Under the pieces are notes generated by a model, which saw only the letters and a list, made by a program, of their open reading frames with translations, searched no databases and had not been told where the DNA came from. A DNA stretch of 64,000 nucleotides from Larix kaempferi (taxonomy: Eukaryota; Streptophyta; Pinopsida; Pinales; Pinaceae), in contig BSBM01000092.1 of assembly GCA_027924585.1 (NCBI GenBank), positions 5,804,001 through 5,868,000 of the forward strand. Direction: 5' to 3'. This document shows positions 36,001 through 48,229 of the stretch, piece after piece. Each line of letters opens with the position of its first letter. Within the stretch, counting starts at the first letter, position 1. Both the position numbers and the translations under genes were made by a program.

Positions 36001-39000
36001 ATCTTCAGTAGTGAAATTATAGCATTCCAGGGCATGTTCTATCTGGACAGCCCAATCTGGTTGGGAATACTCTGGTAATGGACATTGTTCAAATACCTTC
36101 TTTTTAATACACTTTAAAGCATGGTCAATGCTCGGATGTTCTGATTCGAAACTGAAGGTAAGCTGAAAAATTTCTATCATAAGAGGCCAAGTGATAGTGC
36201 CTCTGCGCAATTATGTTTCAGTGTACCAGTTCCTTGGAACTGTATCCAATGTGTGGATGAATAGGTGAACCCACTCATCTTCTGGAATATCTGACCATTG
36301 TTGAATACATGCTTCAACATGTGACCTGGGGTCACTCTGTCCATTATATTTGCACAACACTTCTGCTGTAGTTCCTTGAAATCTGCGCAGTATCAATCTG
36401 CGACAGTCTTGCCATGTGTAAATATTCTCTTTATGCGCACCCCACCATCTTGCGGGTGTAGTGCGCAGTGCGACATCCAAAGCTTGTATGCGCTGCTCAT
36501 CTGGAATCTGCTGTTCATATGTATGTATGAATTTACTTACTTCAGTTAAACCATCAAAAATTGGAGTGTCAATCACTTATGTGCCAATCCATCGAATGGA
36601 TTTAGTCATCAAGGCGCATCGCCTCGTAGAAACCTCATGTAAATGATTCTGCCAGTTTTCCAATCCTGCGTTTGAGTCTGATGTGCACGAGCTATCACAT
36701 CGCCAGTTGATATGGCCGTCTACTGTGGGATTGACATAGTCACTATGGCTAGCAGTCATCTGATACAAACTTTCCATGTGGCGCGCTTCTTCTTCTGCCC
36801 GAATGGGTTCAATATATCTTGGTCCTTGAATAGGATCAAGTGGTGCAATGACCCTAATCTGGTCATCCTCAAAGGTCATCTGTCTTTTCTTCAAATTGAT
36901 GACAGCCAAATTATCAAATGCCCAGTCTATACCTAAAAGTGCTGGGTAAGGTCTACTATCATCCAGAATTTTGATTAATTCAAAGTCTGCAGAACTTCTT
37001 ACTCCCTCGATATCAATAGGTACATTGGGTAATCTGCCCAATGGAGAGACTCATTGCTGATTTGCAAGTCTTAGCTGGATAGGAGATCTTGTAAGCTGAG
37101 GGATACCCATCTGTTCCCATGTCTGCATGGTGAGAGCATTAACTTCTGAGCCCAAATCTAAAATAACTTCGTCCATTTCAAATGCGCCAATCTGCGCTGT
37201 GAGTCTCATTTCTTTTCCAGTTCTAGTGTGACTCCCAATCTGGTGAACAACACGCTGCGGTGTGTTCATCGAAGCAGATTGTTGACACTTATCCAATAGG
37301 TGTTGAAGTTCCATAGTTGCTTTTTCATTGCGCAAAAAATTTAAGCAGTTCCTCAGAAAAGTATGGACACTGCCTAGTGCATCCTCTTCATCAGGCCTTC
37401 CGGATGTAGTGGCCTGTTCTTGTACCCGGTTGTCTTGTCTTAGCATTTGCGATCTAATATCATTATGCGGAATCGCGACAGAACTTGAAGCTCTCGGATC
37501 TGAGAAATACTCTTGAGCTTGCTTGAATGCTTCTTTTTGCTTCTACAGGTTAAGTGGGGCTAGTTTAATATTAGCGCGGCGCACCCATTGCGTCGCTTGC
37601 TTTCCAGTTCCCATCTTTGGTGCACCAGTGGTTGTTCCACTGCGCGTTACTATATTAACTGTAGGGTCTGGTTCTCTTTTTTCTGCTCCAATCAACTGAA
37701 TATTCTGATTGACCTGTGGCGTCTTTGCTTGCATCTTAGCCATCAACTGAGGGCATTCTTCAATGATATGGTCATAAGATTTACAGTATCTGCAAAGGGC
37801 TGTAGGATTTTGGCAATCCCTTGCAAAATGACCTTGCGCTCCACAATTATAACAAGTGATCTGTCCTCTTCCTCGACCAAAGTTTGTTGCGCGTCCGCGA
37901 CCCCTATAATTTCCTGCTCTGTCGTCGCGAGTTTGGTCATACTGTGGGCTTGCTGTGGGTCCTTGTGTCTCTGATTGTACTCTATAAACATCATGCTTTC
38001 TTTCCATCATAAGATCATATGCTCTGCAATTGTTCTCATCATGGCCTACTGATTTACAGAAATTACAATACAGATTCTTTGGAGTTTGTACATATTTCTG
38101 AAGTAAGTGACATTCTTGTGGGCTATGACCTCTAGTTCTATAGATTTCACACCAAGGCCCTTGAGCCTTTGGTAAAGGGTTAGGTGCTCCAGTCGCAATA
38201 TACTCTATGAAAACGGGACAATGGTCCTTTGAATGACCTTGCGCTTTACATTTTGTACACCAAATTTCTTCCTTAACATCCTTGCCTTTCTAAATATCGT
38301 GCACTTGCAAGGTTAAGTTTGCTAATTGGTTCTGCAACTGCGCAACATCGTTGCTTGTTCCAGCAATTGGTGAAGCTTCTAGTTTCATATCCATCTCTAG
38401 CGCTTGTTCCTGAGTAGTGAGATTCTGTTGCATAAGAGGAAGTCTAATGTGTGGGAGCAGCGCAGCAATGAACCATTCCTTATGCTGCTGTGGTGCAAAC
38501 TCAAAGCTTACTTGATCTATCAAGGCTTTGAACTTCTGGTCAAAGTCCCATACTGACTCTGTAGGTAACTGTTTGATGTCTTTGAGCTCTGTTATACACT
38601 GTGATTCGGATTTAGGTTTCTTGAATTCTCTAATCATAGCATTTCTTACATCAGCAAGCGTCCTATTCTGTGCGGCTGAGTATTTCATGAACCAAGTTAA
38701 GGCTCTTTCTCTTAGTGTGGTTGCTAACTGAACCAGTTTAACAGCATCATCCTTAATTTGCTTAATTGTCCAAATGGCTTCACATAGGAACTAGTGCTGC
38801 TCAGGGTCTTCTATCCCTGTTCCTCTAAAAGTTGGTAGCTTCATGTCATCACCCATCCTTCTTGCGCTAGGTTGAGGTGGAGGTGCTGTAGCAGTGCCTC
38901 CCGGATGGTTGAACAAAGGTGGTACAGAGGTAATAGAAGTACCGTGCGGGCTACTAGAAGGTGTTACTGCGGGATTATACTGAGCTCCGTCTGGCTTTTG

Positions 39001-39678
39001 CGGTGTAAAGGGGTGATAAGGGATATGAACACTCCCTTGTATCTCTATATGGCCTGCTCTAAGAACTTGACTATCTTCTCGGCTAGACTCAAAAGAATGC
39101 TAGTCAAGGCCTACTTTATACCATTTTCCACTACGAGTGCAACCAATAACTTCAAGATCACTATCAGAATCTGCGGACATTACTTGTCTATGCTATTCAT
39201 CGGAAGCTATGCATAGTTTTGCTTTTTCATTTAGAAGCATTTTTATCCATAAGTTCAAAGAATTTAAGAACTTACCTCTGTGTGCTTGGAAGAAACTCCT
39301 CTCTGCTTCGCTGAAACTCTTTCTTGTATCTACTGCAAACTCAGTGATGAAACCTTCCAGCAGACTATTCAACCAAAAGTCTACTGCGTGGGAGATAGAA
39401 TTATCTACCCGCTTCAAAATACTGACTAGCTCAGGTGTCCAGGCGACGGGTCGATCAACATGCACTGTGGGTCTAGTATCTGCTAACTTGGCTATCCAAG
39501 CATGCAACTCAAGTGAAAATGTGACAAAGAAAATTTCGTGAAGGTCAGTATAGATATACTTCTGCAACCAGTCTTCTGTTTGAAGCCTAGAGCTTCTATT
39601 TTCTTGTTCAGTGAACTCTGTAGCCTTTAAATCAAACCAGTCTTGAATTTCTTTAGCTGTAGGAATCTAGTAACACAT
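33097..39678 (-). pseudogene. F gag-pol: one frame with point stops only
   Basis: From ATG at 39678: N-terminal domain (DLHEIFFVTFSLELHAWIA; HAVDFWLNSLLEGFITEF); gag capsid (LTWFMKYSA, HKEWFIAALLPHIRLPLMQQ near 38470); five CCHC knuckles (38260-37740); protease DLGSEVNALTMQ near 37160; a conserved tail; a second gag-like domain near 36570-36230; RT with [21 protein letters not shown] and YFDD (near 35235); RNase H ([19 protein letters not shown]); integrase zinc finger (H...H...C...C near 34100), core ([28 protein letters not shown]) and C-terminal domain to TAA at 33097. Stops at 39667, 39193, 39100, 38791, 38290, 37543, 37051, 36577, 36211, 35932 and 33349; no net frameshift. Confidence 0.93.
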
Positions 39679-39700
39679 TTGTTAGCTGAGCAAGTCACCA

Positions 39701-39889
39701 GGCAACAGAACCATTTGTTGGCTTCAGCAACAATCTCACACGTCGCCGAAATAACACGTTTCACAGTAACAAGTAACAAGGCAACGGAACAATTTGTTGG
39801 CTCCTTCTTTCTCTAGGTTGCGCATCAATCTCGCGCGTCGCCGAATTAACACGTTTCACAGTAACAAGTAACAAGGCAATGGAACCATT
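39701..39889 (-). repeat. Triplicated primer-site/LTR-edge segment of F
   Basis: GGCAA(C/T)(A/G)GAAC-ATTTGTTGGCT occurs at 39701, 39780 and 39875 on the plus strand; the rightmost is the true junction of primer site and 5' LTR. Units of about 79 and 95 bp also share CACGTTTCACAGTAACAAGTAACAAG. On the minus strand each reads AGCCAACAAATGGTTCC-like, that is, LTR end plus primer site. Confidence 0.85.
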
Positions 39890-41338
39890 TGTTGGCTGCT
39901 TTTTGGACAGACCCGGGTTTTAATGAAGTGCAGCAACAAAACCCCTTGGCGCACTGGCCCTCTCGGCAACGAGCTGCGCAGCAGCTCGAGGTCTCACCCG
40001 AAGTGGCTATGGGGGGGCTAAGGAATCATATTTCCTTAACCTAGGCGACACGGAGACTGCTCTCTTTCTTCCTTAATGATTCCTCAAAGCGGAATGTCTT
40101 ACTCTTCCGCAGACCTCTCAGCGCAACTGCGCCGAACTCTCTCTCGACAGCCTAGCTGCGCAGTATCTTCACTCCTGCGCGCAAGGCGTTTATCCTCTGC
40201 ATCCCTACTCTCTCGTTTCTGCTTGCACGCCCAGCGCAGTAACGCATTCCTCTATCGCTACAACGACAGAGTTCTACAGGTTTCTTCGACACTTAACAAT
40301 TATAGCTACCAAGAAATCTTGCATCTTACTTGACATATTCATAAAGGTAACGCAGCGTTCATGTATGCACAGATAGTGAATCAAAACATACAATCACACA
40401 ACACAGCGTCGCAACAAGGAAAATTATGAAGTTCACCTCCACGGGGAAACCACGTCCACGGGGAGAGTATCTTATATTAATCACAGAATAGAAATTACAA
40501 TCCTGCTGCGCACACAGCTGCAGCCTTAGATCTTTCCAGGAAACTCCACGCACACAGCTGGGAGCCCTTCTCTCGATCTAGTCTCTTCCTCTACAGAGAT
40601 TACAATAGTTCAGACATCGACTCAGACTATCTGCAACTCAGGGATTAGCTTCACGGCTATCCAGTTCTAACTCTTGTCTCCTAACAACACAGTAGAAGAC
40701 TTACTACCTAGCTAGCTTATCTCAAACAGCTAACCTGCATCTCAACATCTAAAGGCTAGCTATCTAACGTCTAACCTTTACAATTACACATATATATAGG
40801 TGGCCATGACGGTCGCACCTTTACAAAACTGTGGGCCTTTCCCAGTAGTAATCCCCATAAACCCTAACCACGGACACAGCTAGGTGTACTGTAGGCGCCG
40901 CTTGCAGTCACGTCGCCGTTTCCTACAGGTTCCGTGACTTCTGGCGCAGATTACGGGTATGGGTGCCGCTTCATCGTTTACTGCTCCTTGTCCTTCATCT
41001 TCAATGCTTTGGTCCGTTGCTCTTCCTTGATCAGAACAACCATAACTTCTGTACTTAGCCTTAAATGAGGGTAGCTGAGCCCTCTACTCCGTCGCTTCAT
41101 TTATTATGGTAGCTGAGCTCTCTACTCAGCCACATTTATTCTCCTTTGACGTGTGCGCGCGAGCTCCACGATTTCCGGTCCGTAATCTGCGCTGAGCTCG
41201 TCCATCTGGCACCGTACTGCGCACCTTTTCCTTCTACCCAAAAATTGGTATTTATTCAAAATTAGCACTTTCCTTTAATACTTGTGCTTTTTCCTCAAAA
41301 TTCGCAGCTTTACCATAGCTGCGGCCTAGGCTCCAACA
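39890..41338 (-). repeat. F 5' LTR (1449 bp)
   Basis: Plus-strand ends TGTTGGCTGC...GGCTCCAACA (inverted ends TGTTGG/CCAACA). Minus-strand TATA-like CTATATATATG at 40789-40799. Its last 330 bp match 29271-29600. The base after it (41339) is D integrase sequence. Confidence 0.9.
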
Positions 41339-41344
41339 TTGAGT

Positions 41345-44300
41345 ATGTATTGATTCTCTCGGAGCCAATTATTTTCCTTCTGTGTCTTTCAATCACCAAA
41401 TACCGGATCATTAAAATTGGGTGCATCATAGCCATATAGGGCCTTGAATGGTGACATTCCAATGGATAGATGGAAAGTGGTGTTATAGCAAAATTATCCT
41501 AGGTATAGCCAATTAGTCCATGTCTTCTGCTAACCAGTAACATAGTTTCTCAAGTACCCTTCGAGCCACTAGTTCACTCTCTTTGTTTGACTATAATTTT
41601 TTTGGATGTTAGCTTGTTCTAATGTTCAAACTTGTCCCACTAACTTGAACAATTCTTGCAAGAAATTTCTATCTCTATAATTGATGATAGACTTGGGCAT
41701 GCCATGAAGTTTGAATACTTCTTTGATGAAAATTTCATCCACTTGGATGGATACAATAGTGGTTGTGACATAAAATAAATGTGCATACTTGGCTAGTATA
41801 TCAACCACAACAAAAATACTATCTTTACCTTGGATTTTGGGGAGTCCAAGGATGAGATTCATAGACAAAATTTCCCATTTCTACTTTGGAATAGGAAGAG
41901 GTTGTAGGAGTCTAGTTGGATGTGTATGTTCTCCTTTTTTTATATGAAATTCCACACATGCTATAACATACTCCGCAATTTACTTCTTTATTCCCTTCCA
42001 AGAGAATCTTTCTCTCACCTTTATATATCTCTTCACAAACCCCAGATGTCCTACTAGGGGTGCATCATGGGAAGCCTCTAGGATCTTCTTCTTTAATGAG
42101 GATTCCGGAACCAAGAAAATCCTATCCTTGTGATATATGATATCATTAAGGATATTGTAATCATCATGATGAATTAGTCCATCAAAATAAATCACAATCA
42201 AACCGATTCTTTGCATACTCTACTCCTAGTTGTGCCTTCTAGTCATCATGAAACTTCATCAATGCCAGTATTGGTTTCCTAGAGAGTGCATCAGCTACAA
42301 TATTCATCTTACACTTCTTGTATTCAATATCAAAGTTGAAATATTGGACCTTACTTACCCACTTATGTTACCTATCATTCAACTCATTTTGCGACAGGAA
42401 GTGTGTCAAGCTATTATGATCAGTTTTGATGATGAACTTACTCACCACAAGATATTGTCTGAACTTGACTAGCACATGCATGATGGCTAGCATATCCCTT
42501 TCATAAGCTGATTATGTCCTCTCATGGGGATGCAAATTTCTAATTTCAAAGGCTATGGGATGATTTTTTGCATCAAGACAGCTCAAATCCCATTTCATGA
42601 GGCATCACATTCAAGTACAAATGGTTGAGAAAAATATGGAAGTGCAAGAACATGACAACTACTCATTAGCTCTTTCATTCTATTGAATGCTTGTTTAGCT
42701 TCCTTTGACCAACTAAAGGCTCCTTTCTTAGTGAGATCTGTCAACGGAGATAACAAATTTGAAAATACTTTGAAATTTTTTTGGTAAGATATACACAAAC
42801 CAATGAACCCCTTCAATTAAGTAATATTTCTTGGGCTTGTTCAATCCAGTATTGCTTGGATCTTCTCCATGTGAACCTTAAACTCTTATTTCCCAATCAC
42901 ATGACCAAGATATACAATCTCAATCAATCCAAATTCACGTTTGGAAAATTTAGCATAAAAATATTGATCTTCCAAGATAGTTAGCACAATGTCCAAATTA
43001 TGCAAATGCTCCTCCCAAGTCCTAATATAAATCAGAATATCATCAAAGGAAACAAGAACACACTTACGAAGTTGCTTGTTAAACATTTTGTTCATGCAAT
43101 ATTGAAATGTTACTGGTGCATTAGTTAGGACAAAAGGCATAACTAAAAACTCAAAGTGTCCATAATTACATCATAAGGATGTCTTCTGAATGTACTCCTC
43201 CCGCATTCTGATTTGAGGGTAACTAGCGTGAAGGTTAATCTTTGAAAAGTATTTGGATCCATAATGTTCATCCATCAGTTCATCAATCCTTGGAATAGGA
43301 TATCTATTCTTGATGGTCTTTTTGCCGAGGGATTTGTAGTCTATACACATGCGCATGGTCCCATATTTCTTCTTGACAAGGACTATAGAATATGCAAAAG
43401 GACTTGAGCTCGGTCTGATAAATCCCAAGTCAAGTAGTTCTTTGATGGTTCTCTCAATATCATCCTTGAATATTTTTGGATTCTTGTAAGGATGAAATTT
43501 GATAGGTGGTGTTCCTATCTCCAATTCAATTTTGTGCTCCACTCCTCTATCAGGTGGCCTACCATGACGAGGCTCCTCAAACACCTTCTCATGCTTTTGG
43601 AGCAACTTCTGAATGTCTTCCGGGTATTGTGCTACCTCCAAAGAGGTTCCTTTAGTAGTTATTAGGCACTCTGTATCCCATTCAATGTATCCATTCCTCA
43701 ATATGGATCTCATACTATGCGCAGACACTACTTTCTTTGGGTAGGTGTTGATCCTCCTCAACACTACCTCCTTTCCATCTTCATCTTGGAATCTTAGCTC
43801 AGGGAATTTGTGGTAAATGGTGTGATTCCCAATACAATACACCCACTACACTCTCAAAACCATATTAGTATCAGCCACATTCATAAAATAAAATATATTT
43901 TCCACAGTGTAATCTCCTATAGTGACTTGCAATTTAGGAATCCATATAGAACACTCCATAGAAATATTACCCGGGATTATGACAGTGAATCCTTTGAAAT
44001 TATGAGTAGGAATATTTCTTATTTCCACCAAATATGAATCAATGAAGTTATGTGATTCTCCTACATACACCAACATAGTGATTGATTTCCCTTGCATCAC
44101 TCCTTTGAATTTGAGAGTGTGGAAGCGAGGCACTCTTGACAATACTTCAATTTTGCTAACCTATGAAGGAGGATCTTCTTCAGTATTATCATAGGCCACT
44201 TCTGCATCTACTGGGACATCTTCTTCTTCCTCCTCAGCTTCACTCTCTGAATATACTTCAATATAGTGAAGTTTCCCCTTAGCACACTTGTGTCCCAGAA

Positions 44301-45420
44301 CCCATGGTTCCTGACAGGTGAAACACAACTTCCTTCTTCTCAATTCATCGCGATCTTTGGAGAAATTGTCCCTCTTGAAATTTCCAGAATGAATCTTCAT
44401 GGGTGGACTTTGATTCTTGAATTGAGCAGAAACAGTAGTTCTAGGATGAAATATTGGCCTTGGAACAACATCTTGCAAATCATTTTTCTATTCAGTGCAT
44501 CATGCAAGGTAGAGGGTCTGTAGGCCTTCACCAATCGTTTCAAAGGCTTTGTTAATCCTTCAATGAAAAATGGGATGAAACGAGCTTCAGATATATGAGT
44601 GACCATCAAAGCCAAATTCTGGAACTTAGATATGTAGGCTTTAGGAGTTCCAATGTGCTTCACATGCAGCAACTCTCTGAAAGTGATTTCAAGGTCTCTT
44701 CTTTCAAATATTTCAGATAATATTCTTGTGAATTCTTCATAAGTGGTCAGTAGATCATATCCAAGTGTCTTCATTCCATGAAAAAACCAATCATTGGATT
44801 CACCATCCAAGTGTAGAGTATCCATCTTGATGGCATCTCTCTTAGCCATTGGAGTGAACTGAAGATAGGTGTCTAGCTTTTGGATCCAAGAACTAGCAAT
44901 GCACTTTGATGAGCCATCAAAGTATGGTAGAGAAACCTTACCAATAGAATTCTTCAACTTATAATTTTGATTAGGAATCCAAAATCTTCCTCCTGTATTG
45001 GTATTGTATTGAGCATCACATAAATATTTGAATGGAAGAGCTCTTCTACATTCTTCACTCACTGTAAGGTATTCGACATACTTATCATCCCATGAAGCAA
45101 GGCCTTCACTTAGAACTTTAGGTTCCTCCCTTTTCTCTTCAGTGAATTTTGGCTTAGTAGGGCTTGGTTTGTACTGAGACTCCATCTTGAATTCATCAAG
45201 TTGATTGTGAGGCCCAATATTTGAGAAACTAGAACCACTAAGCATCCTCCTTTCTCCAAGTTGCGAACCATGGCTACTCCCTTCAACATCCTTGTTTCCC
45301 AACTACTTAGGAACGAATTCTCTTGTCTCTTTCCTGGAATGGATTATGTTTTGTGAGATATCTTGGAGAACTTTTAGCATGTTTTGGACAAATATAAAAA
45401 ACTCATCCTTTTCGTCCATA
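41345..45420 (-). pseudogene. D gag, protease, RT, RNase H, integrase
   Basis: Reading leftward: gag (start near 45420, MDEKDEFFIF; KVSLPYFDGSSKCIASSWI; SNDWFFHGMK), knuckle CFTCQEPWVLGHKC near 44330, protease region in which the active-site Asp is lost (YVGESHNFI where DSGxSHNFI is expected, near 44055), RT (MRMCIDYKSLGKKTIKNRYP, then SFDD near 43050), RNase H start (PFVLECDAS), integrase zinc region (HDAPLVGHLGFVKRY), core (MNLILGLPKIQGKDSIFVVVD, DRNFLQELF) and SPFKALYGYDAP near 41450. TAG at about 45306, several frameshifts. Integrase is cut at 41338/41339 by F. Confidence 0.9.
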
Positions 45421-45554
45421 CTTTCTCCTTGTAACTTTCCTTCAGTGGAATTAACTTCTTCCTCTCCTTCTTCCTCTGTTAGAGGATATTTGTTATTTGG
45501 ATATGAATTTATTTGAGGAATAATATAATAATACCAAGAGAATGTTCATAGGAC

Positions 45555-45570
45555 CATTCTATGATACCAC
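45555..45570 (-). other. D primer-binding site
   Basis: On the minus strand, five to six bases after the 5' LTR, GTGGTATCATAGAATGG resembles the initiator Met-tRNA site TGGTATCAGAGC. It fixes D's orientation. Confidence 0.75.
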
Positions 45571-45575
45571 CGTAA

Positions 45576-46982
45576 TGTAACAATCAACTTTGATTGTACA
45601 TTAACCAGGACTCTCTAACAAGACTTAAGGAAAAGCAGTGAAACTAGTGACTTGAATGGATGTAGGAAGACTTAAAAACATTAATTTACTATCAAATATA
45701 ATTTTTTTATCACATCATAAATTTTGAGGAAATTTTATGAGGTTTCAAAAGCAAGCAAGAAAAAATGTCTCTTGGGACTGCAGAACTAGGTCAACTTTAG
45801 GATTTCCCAAATAGGGTGAGAAGGATTTAAATTCTTGGTTTCAGACATGGAATGTGTTTATTGACATGTTAAATGATAGCATCAACTGAAATAAATCAAC
45901 TTGGAGTTGTATAGGTTCATCTATTGATCAAACACTGAAAAATAGCTATTTTCCATGGCAATCTAGACTAGGTGCAAGAAATTGATATGAAAATATGACT
46001 TATCTTTGTTCAATATATATAATGAACTTTAGAGGTTAAACATTACATTAATTAAATCCATAATAATCTTAAATACATCTCATAGAAGTCTCAGGAAATA
46101 AAAACATAAGAGATAGAACTCTTAATCATAGAAAGACTAAAAATCATCTGGATTTCGAATGGGAGGCTTCCCAATCTATGCAAACAAGCTCAAACTTCAC
46201 TAGATCAGAATTCAAGACCTACAATAAAATCAATGATGAAGACTGGATGTCATCATCCTCTCATAACAAGCATGGACACATCTCCCAATTCAAAGAGGAA
46301 AAATAGCTCTCAATTGAATTCTCAAACTGTCAAACGATGGGAAAGTGGTGTGAAATCCTTCTTTGATAGAATTGAGGTGACTTGTTGAGCAAGTAATCTA
46401 GGATAATTTTCCCTCATGTAATGGATAAGGATAGCTTGCTTTAAAGCTTTTCTTTTTGCTTTGTTTTATGCCTTTGCTTTATCCTACTTTTGCTTTTTTA
46501 TCCTGCTTTTTTTCTTTTGACTGTTGTTTCTTGATTTTCTTCCTTATCCTGCTTTTCTATCTTATCTTGCTTTTATGGCTTATGCTGCTTTCTGCTTTTA
46601 TCTTCTTTTCTATTTTATTCTACTTTTCTCAAGCCTTATTGCTTTTCTTCCTTGTGCCATCTTTTCCTTTCTTTTTTCTGCTTTCCTAGCTTTAACTGCT
46701 TTATGCTTTTCTTCTTTTGCAAGCTATCTCTTGTTCAAAGCTTATCCTTTATTGCTACCTTGGAAACAATTCTCCACTTTATTTCATTAAAATAAATTTT
46801 TATTAATGAAAAATAAATTCTATTAAGTGCATCTCAAACTTAAGGAAATAAAATTAACACCTCCTAATTAATTAATGCCTTACCTTTCAAAATTAATCTC
46901 GTGTATGAAATTTTATCCTCGACTGAGGGGATTGATTGGCTTAGGAACTAAATCCAATGAACATAAATGAGGTTACATGACA
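45576..46982 (-). repeat. D 5' LTR (1407 bp)
   Basis: Plus-strand ends TGTAACAATC...TACATGACA, aligned with 25470-26924. It carries the same pyrimidine-rich run (46440-46730). Confidence 0.9.
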
Positions 46983-48210
46983 TATCAACCTCAATATCAG
47001 TCCTAAGGCCAATGGACAACTCCTTCAACATCATGGATTTATCAAGGACAATAGCAACAAGATTTGTTACCACCTCCTATACCTTCTATGCAAAATTCTC
47101 CCAAACAAGATCCCAAAAACACCCAATCGCCTAGCCAACCTACACTAGATCATAATAATAAACAACTTAAACCTATTTACAATAATGATATTACCAAATT
47201 TCAAACTTATTGAATAATTTGGAACTAAATGAATTAAACTTGCACTTAGGAAAAAGTGGTTAAGAATCCTCCATTTACACTTATCATTGAACATATGGAT
47301 GATGACCCTAAACCCCATGAAAATTGGAAAAATAAAGAGATTCAATTACAAAAATATGAAGAACCATTTAGTCAACCGTATCAACAAGATCATCATTTTC
47401 GTGAAAGATTAGATCAATAGAAGACCTATACTAATTAGAAAATAATATTTTGGGAGAGCTCATATTTTTAATGGATAATATACCTCTATTCTAATCCATT
47501 AAGGCTTTACCAATATATAATAAGTTCATTAAAGAAACACACATTAAGAGACTTGGATGAAAAAAAAAGGATCTTCCTACCATAAATGTATTAGGGGAAC
47601 TTTCTTACCTAATATTAAGGAATATATTCACTCCCAAATATCTTGATCTAAGAAACCCTATAGTTGATGTGTACATCAATAAAAGTCTAATCCAAAAAAC
47701 ATTGGTTCACTTAGGAAATGCAATTAGAGTTATGACTGAATATAACATATAATATTTAACTTAAGAGAAATGTTAATACAAATACCAATTGTCTTTCAAA
47801 TCATAGATAGGTCAAAAATTAACTCAAAATGAGTTATAGATGAATTTGTGATTAAGTATGAGGATTTATTTTTTCTAATGAGTAAAGGAATTATTTTAGG
47901 TCATCATATTTCTTCTACAAGAATTGAAGTATATAAATTTAAAGTAAATATGCTCCAACACTTGCTTATCCCTTTGAAACAAAAATATGTACAAAGATTT
48001 CTAGGCCTTGCAAAGTACGTAGGACATTCATAACAGATTTTAGCAATAATTGAAGTATATAAATTTAAAATAAACATAATCCAACACTTGCTTATCCCTC
48101 AGAAACAAAAATATGTACAAATATTTTTAGGCCTTGCAAAGTACTATAGGACATTGATAAAGGACTGTAGCAAGTTGGTTCCATTGACGTTTTAATTAAT
48201 TCCAGATATT
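46983..48210 (+). pseudogene. Element H, protease and RT remnant (fragment 4)
   Basis: After D, H continues: PSQPTLDHNNKQLKPI (end of gag), then LPIYNKFIKETHIKRLG and PPK-like FTPKYLDLRNPIVDV leading to TLVHLGNAIRVMT, the Athila/Tat protease segment in which the usual D-L-G-A has become H-L-G-N. RT sequence appears only as its C-terminal part (GIILGHHISSTRIEVYKFKV, FLGLAKY). About 119 bp of that part is repeated in tandem (from about 47930 and from about 48052). Stops throughout. RT catalytic blocks are missing. Confidence 0.72.
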
Positions 48211-48229
48211 GTGATACTAAGCTCCTTCA

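Larger units (their letters stand above)
29271..41338 (-). mobile_element. Element F: large Athila/Tat-like Ty3/gypsy element with accessory ORF
   Basis: Minus strand, 12 kb kept: 5' LTR (39890-41338, 1449 bp), repeated primer-site region, one gag-pol frame (39678-33097), a 0.67-kb spacer with a TATA box, an accessory ORF of 939 codons (32429-29613), a purine tract and the first 330 bp of the 3' LTR. The absence of a chromodomain, the RT/RNase H type and the DLGS protease place it in the non-chromovirus Athila/Tat group. The rest of its 3' LTR was deleted, so no target duplication is left to compare. Gene content matches element A, plus pol. Confidence 0.92.
25470..46982 (-). mobile_element. 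Element D: chromovirus, carrying nested E and F
   Basis: A minus-strand Ty3/gypsy element bounded by LTRs of about 1.4 kb (25470-26924 and 45576-46982) with target duplication TATCA. Gag to integrase are at 45420-41345 and the chromodomain end at 27035-26925; in between lie E and F (27036-41338). The C-terminal part of integrase is missing, lost with the deletion that joined E to F. The element's own sequence amounts to about 7.2 kb. The chromodomain marks it as a chromovirus distinct from the C family. Confidence 0.9.
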
